NCBI GenBank assembly: GCA_965153455.1
Contig: OZ234497.1
Coordinates: forward strand, 18,841,872-18,905,871
Direction of reading: 5' to 3'
DNA from: Sphagnum compactum
Lineage: Eukaryota; Bryophyta; Sphagnopsida; Sphagnales
DNA length: 64,000 nucleotides
Numbering within the stretch: position 1 is the first letter of the stretch; every line of letters begins with the position of its first letter. Both the position numbers and the translations under genes were made by a program. Positions 61,700 through 64,000 of this stretch are shown here, piece by piece. The notes beneath the pieces were generated by a model that saw nothing but the letters and a program-made list of their open reading frames with translations, was not told the origin of the DNA and did no database searches.

Positions 61700-64000
61700 C
61701 CTCAAGCGATATCTTCCAGATGGAGCCGGTTTGTTAGGATACCGTTGGTGAAACCGATTAACTAAGTCTTGGGCATGAACTAGGTTTCCAGCAGGCTCCC
61801 AAGTAGCTTCAGAAGGAGGATAACCTCGCCAAAAGACAAGGTACAGGAACTTTCCATGAATCTTCTTGGAGTCCAAGACCTCCTGAACTTCAAACTCTTC
61901 TTGGCCTTCAATTTCGACTGGAGCTGGGGGTTCTTGATGACGTTTTGGGATCGGGTTTTCATGATAGGGCTCAAGCAGGGAGACATGGAAAACATTGTGG
62001 ATTTTGAATTAGGGTGGAAGCTCCAACTGGCAAGCCACTAGACCAACCAATTTGGCAATTTTGAAAGGTTCGAGGCGCTTGTAATCCAACTTGGCACATG
62101 GGCGAGTGGTAGCAATGTTCTTTCTGAGAAGCCAAACCTTGTCTCCGACCTTAAAGTTTGGATGGTCCTTGCGTCGGCGGTCTGCTTGCTTCTTTTGCCA
62201 TTCTTGTGTTAGCTTGAGTTCTACCATAAGGTTCTGTTGAACCTGTCCAAGCCTTGTGGCCCTTTCTTCAACCGAGGGGTTTACGGAGTTACCAAGAATT
62301 TCAAGGCTGAACCCGGGATGAAAACCGTAATTGGCAAAGAATGGATTGATCCCGGTCGATGCATGTGTTGTGTTATTATAAGCAAACTCTGCTTGAGATA
62401 GTAGGTCCAGCCAGTCGTCCTGTTGCTAGTTCACAGTGCAGCGAAGGTATTGCTCGAGTGTCTGGTTTGTCCGTTCGGTTTGTTCATCTGTCTCAGGGTG
62501 GAAAGCTGAAGATAGCCGAATGTCAACTCCAAGAAGCTTGAATAGACGATGCCAGAACTTGGATGCAAACTGAGGACCTCTGTCGGACACAATTTCCTCG
62601 GGGAGTCCATGCAGTCGGACGATCCCGTCCAGAATTAACTGAGCTGTCTCTTCTGCCGTGATTAACTTGGAACAAGGGGTGCAATGGGCCATTTTGGTGA
62701 GTCGATCGACCACAACCAGTATTGAATTCTTGGTTCTGACAGTAGGGAGGTCCGTGATGAAGTCCATTGCAATAGATCCGCAAGGTCGGCTAGGAATTGA
62801 CAGAGGCTGTAGGAGTCCAAACGGGCGATGCCTGGGAGCCTTGGATCGAGCACATGTATCACAAGACTTGACATACTCTCGTAGCATCTTGTTCATTTTG
62901 GGCCACCAGTAAGTCCTTGACACTAGTTCGTGAGTCCGTGCCATTCCAAAGTGACCCGCCAGGGTGTTGTCGTGGCATTCTCTCAGGATTTTTAGGCGTA
63001 TAGGTCCTTCGGGTACATAAATCAGGTTATTTCGAAGGAGAAGTCCGTCTTGCTACTCAAACTGATCCAAGTCATCACGATTTGGGTTCCTTGGTCGTTC
63101 TTGGAGTTCCTTCTTGATGTTGGTAGCCCAGCTGTCTTCCTCAGTTGCCATCTTGATGTCCTTGACAAAGTATGAGTCTGGGAGGGTGCTGATTGTTGCT
63201 ACAACTCGAAATTGCTCGGGGTTGAGTAAAGTCTGGTTCTGCTGGCCGTAGGCCCCATCCCCCGCTCGAAGTTCATATTCTGAACGACAAGATAGCGTGT
63301 CAGCTTTCCCTTGCTGGGTGCCAGGTTGATACTGAATCTCAAAGTCGAAATCAACTAGGAAGATAGACCAGCGTGCCTGGCAACGATTTAAGGTCCGAGT
63401 AGTTGTGAAATAAAGGAGATTCTTGTGATCTGTCAGAACTTGGACTCGATGTTGAGCTCCGGCAAGATACGGTCTCCACTGTTCGAATGTCGTGATGATT
63501 GCCAGGAGTTCCTTATCGTAGACCTGGTAGTTGATTTCGGCACTGGTTAACTTCCGTGAATAGAAAGCAACTGGATGCAGCAACCCATCTATTCCAAATT
63601 GAGATAGAATAGCTCCCAAGGCAAAATCTGAAGCGTCCGTTTCCACAATGAATGGTTTGGCAGGATCAGGATGTATCAGGATGGGTGCAGAGGTGAATGC
63701 CATCTTGAGAGTATCAAAAGCAGCCTGGGCCGTTGGATTCCACGAGAAGGGCTTGTCTTTGCAAGTCAGAGTTATTAACGGTGTTGTGATCGTGGAGTAG
63801 CCTTTGATAAATCGACGATAGAAGTTGGCAAACCCTAGGAAGCGTTGAACGTCCTTGACCGAGGATGGAGTAGCCCAACACTGGATGGTCTCGACCTTTG
63901 ACTTGTCCATGAAAATGCCATCTGGAGAGATCACGTAGCCGAGGAACGCCACTGAAGATTTGTTGAATTCACATTTTTCCAACTTGGCGTATAAGCCATG
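61700..64000 (-). pseudogene. Decayed gag-pol polyprotein: RT end, RNase H, integrase, chromodomain
   Basis: From the right edge, the frame reads the last part of reverse transcriptase (KCEFNKSSVAFLGYVIS), the RNase H domain (VETDASDFALGAILSQ, the YDKELLAI motif, LTDHKNLLYF), the zinc-binding start of integrase (CHDNTLAGHFG, with CDTCARSK near 62850), the integrase core (MDFITDLP, VSDRGPQFAS, then a Glu downstream in FHPETDEQTER), and a chromodomain (YLVFWRGYPPSEATWEP, about 61790). In-frame stops fall near 63053, 62426 and 62009, so this copy cannot make the full polyprotein. In active relatives the product copies and integrates the element, and the chromodomain steers integration to particular chromatin. 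Confidence 0.88.

Larger units (their letters stand above)
61461..64000 (-). mobile_element. Ty3/gypsy (chromovirus) LTR retrotransposon, right part outside the window
   Basis: The order on the minus strand is reverse transcriptase end, RNase H, integrase, chromodomain, polypurine tract, LTR. Integrase after RNase H defines Ty3/gypsy, and the C-terminal chromodomain defines the chromoviruses. The gag, protease and most of the reverse transcriptase lie beyond 64000, as does the other LTR, so age from LTR divergence cannot be judged here. Confidence 0.9.

Overview
The window looks like nuclear DNA of a land plant, probably a non-seed plant (bryophyte or fern). It is AT-rich, the genes have GT-AG introns, and relics of plant LSM14/DCP5, SNX1 and LRR receptor kinase genes are present. 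The key gene joins a SERAC1-like alpha/beta-hydrolase to NB-ARC and LRR domains. That architecture (HNL) is known from liverworts and other non-seed plants. Nothing here fixes the species. All assignments come from reading motifs and splice sites by eye; no database search was run.

Layout: 345-4524 (+) is a multi-exon gene fusing a SERAC1-like hydrolase to a helical linker and an intact protein kinase. 4525-15700 holds no recognisable gene, but has a 622-bp element with terminal inverted repeats and several low-complexity tracts. 15860-19660 holds two relics in a row: an LSM14/DCP5-like pseudogene and a dead copy of the kinase exon. 19860-30100 is non-coding and carries further scattered fragments of the first gene. 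32600-34740 (-) is a decayed LRR receptor kinase. 35900-38410 is a series of tandem repeats. 39294-40488 is two head-to-tail non-autonomous Helitron-like elements.

41532-48739 (+) is the HNL gene. Its hydrolase exons have the same boundaries and phases as those of the first gene, and its LRR exon is built from about 40 copies of one 72-bp unit. The first 17 or so units are open. The rest are broken by a -1 frameshift, then by TAG stops that always fall on the same base of the unit. 49084-49851 (-) is an unidentified coding remnant. 50147-52270 holds duplicated repeats and a MITE-like pair. 53610-56190 (+) is an SNX1-like sorting nexin pseudogene with its introns. The right end, 61461-64000 (-), is a decayed Ty3/gypsy chromovirus with one LTR.

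How the genes relate: the two main genes share one input or enzymatic module (the hydrolase) attached to different outputs, a kinase in one and an NB-ARC-LRR in the other. This suggests an immune-type locus where the hydrolase module was duplicated and joined to different signalling domains. Everything else is pseudogenes or mobile and repetitive DNA, as expected for a fast-turnover resistance-gene region.
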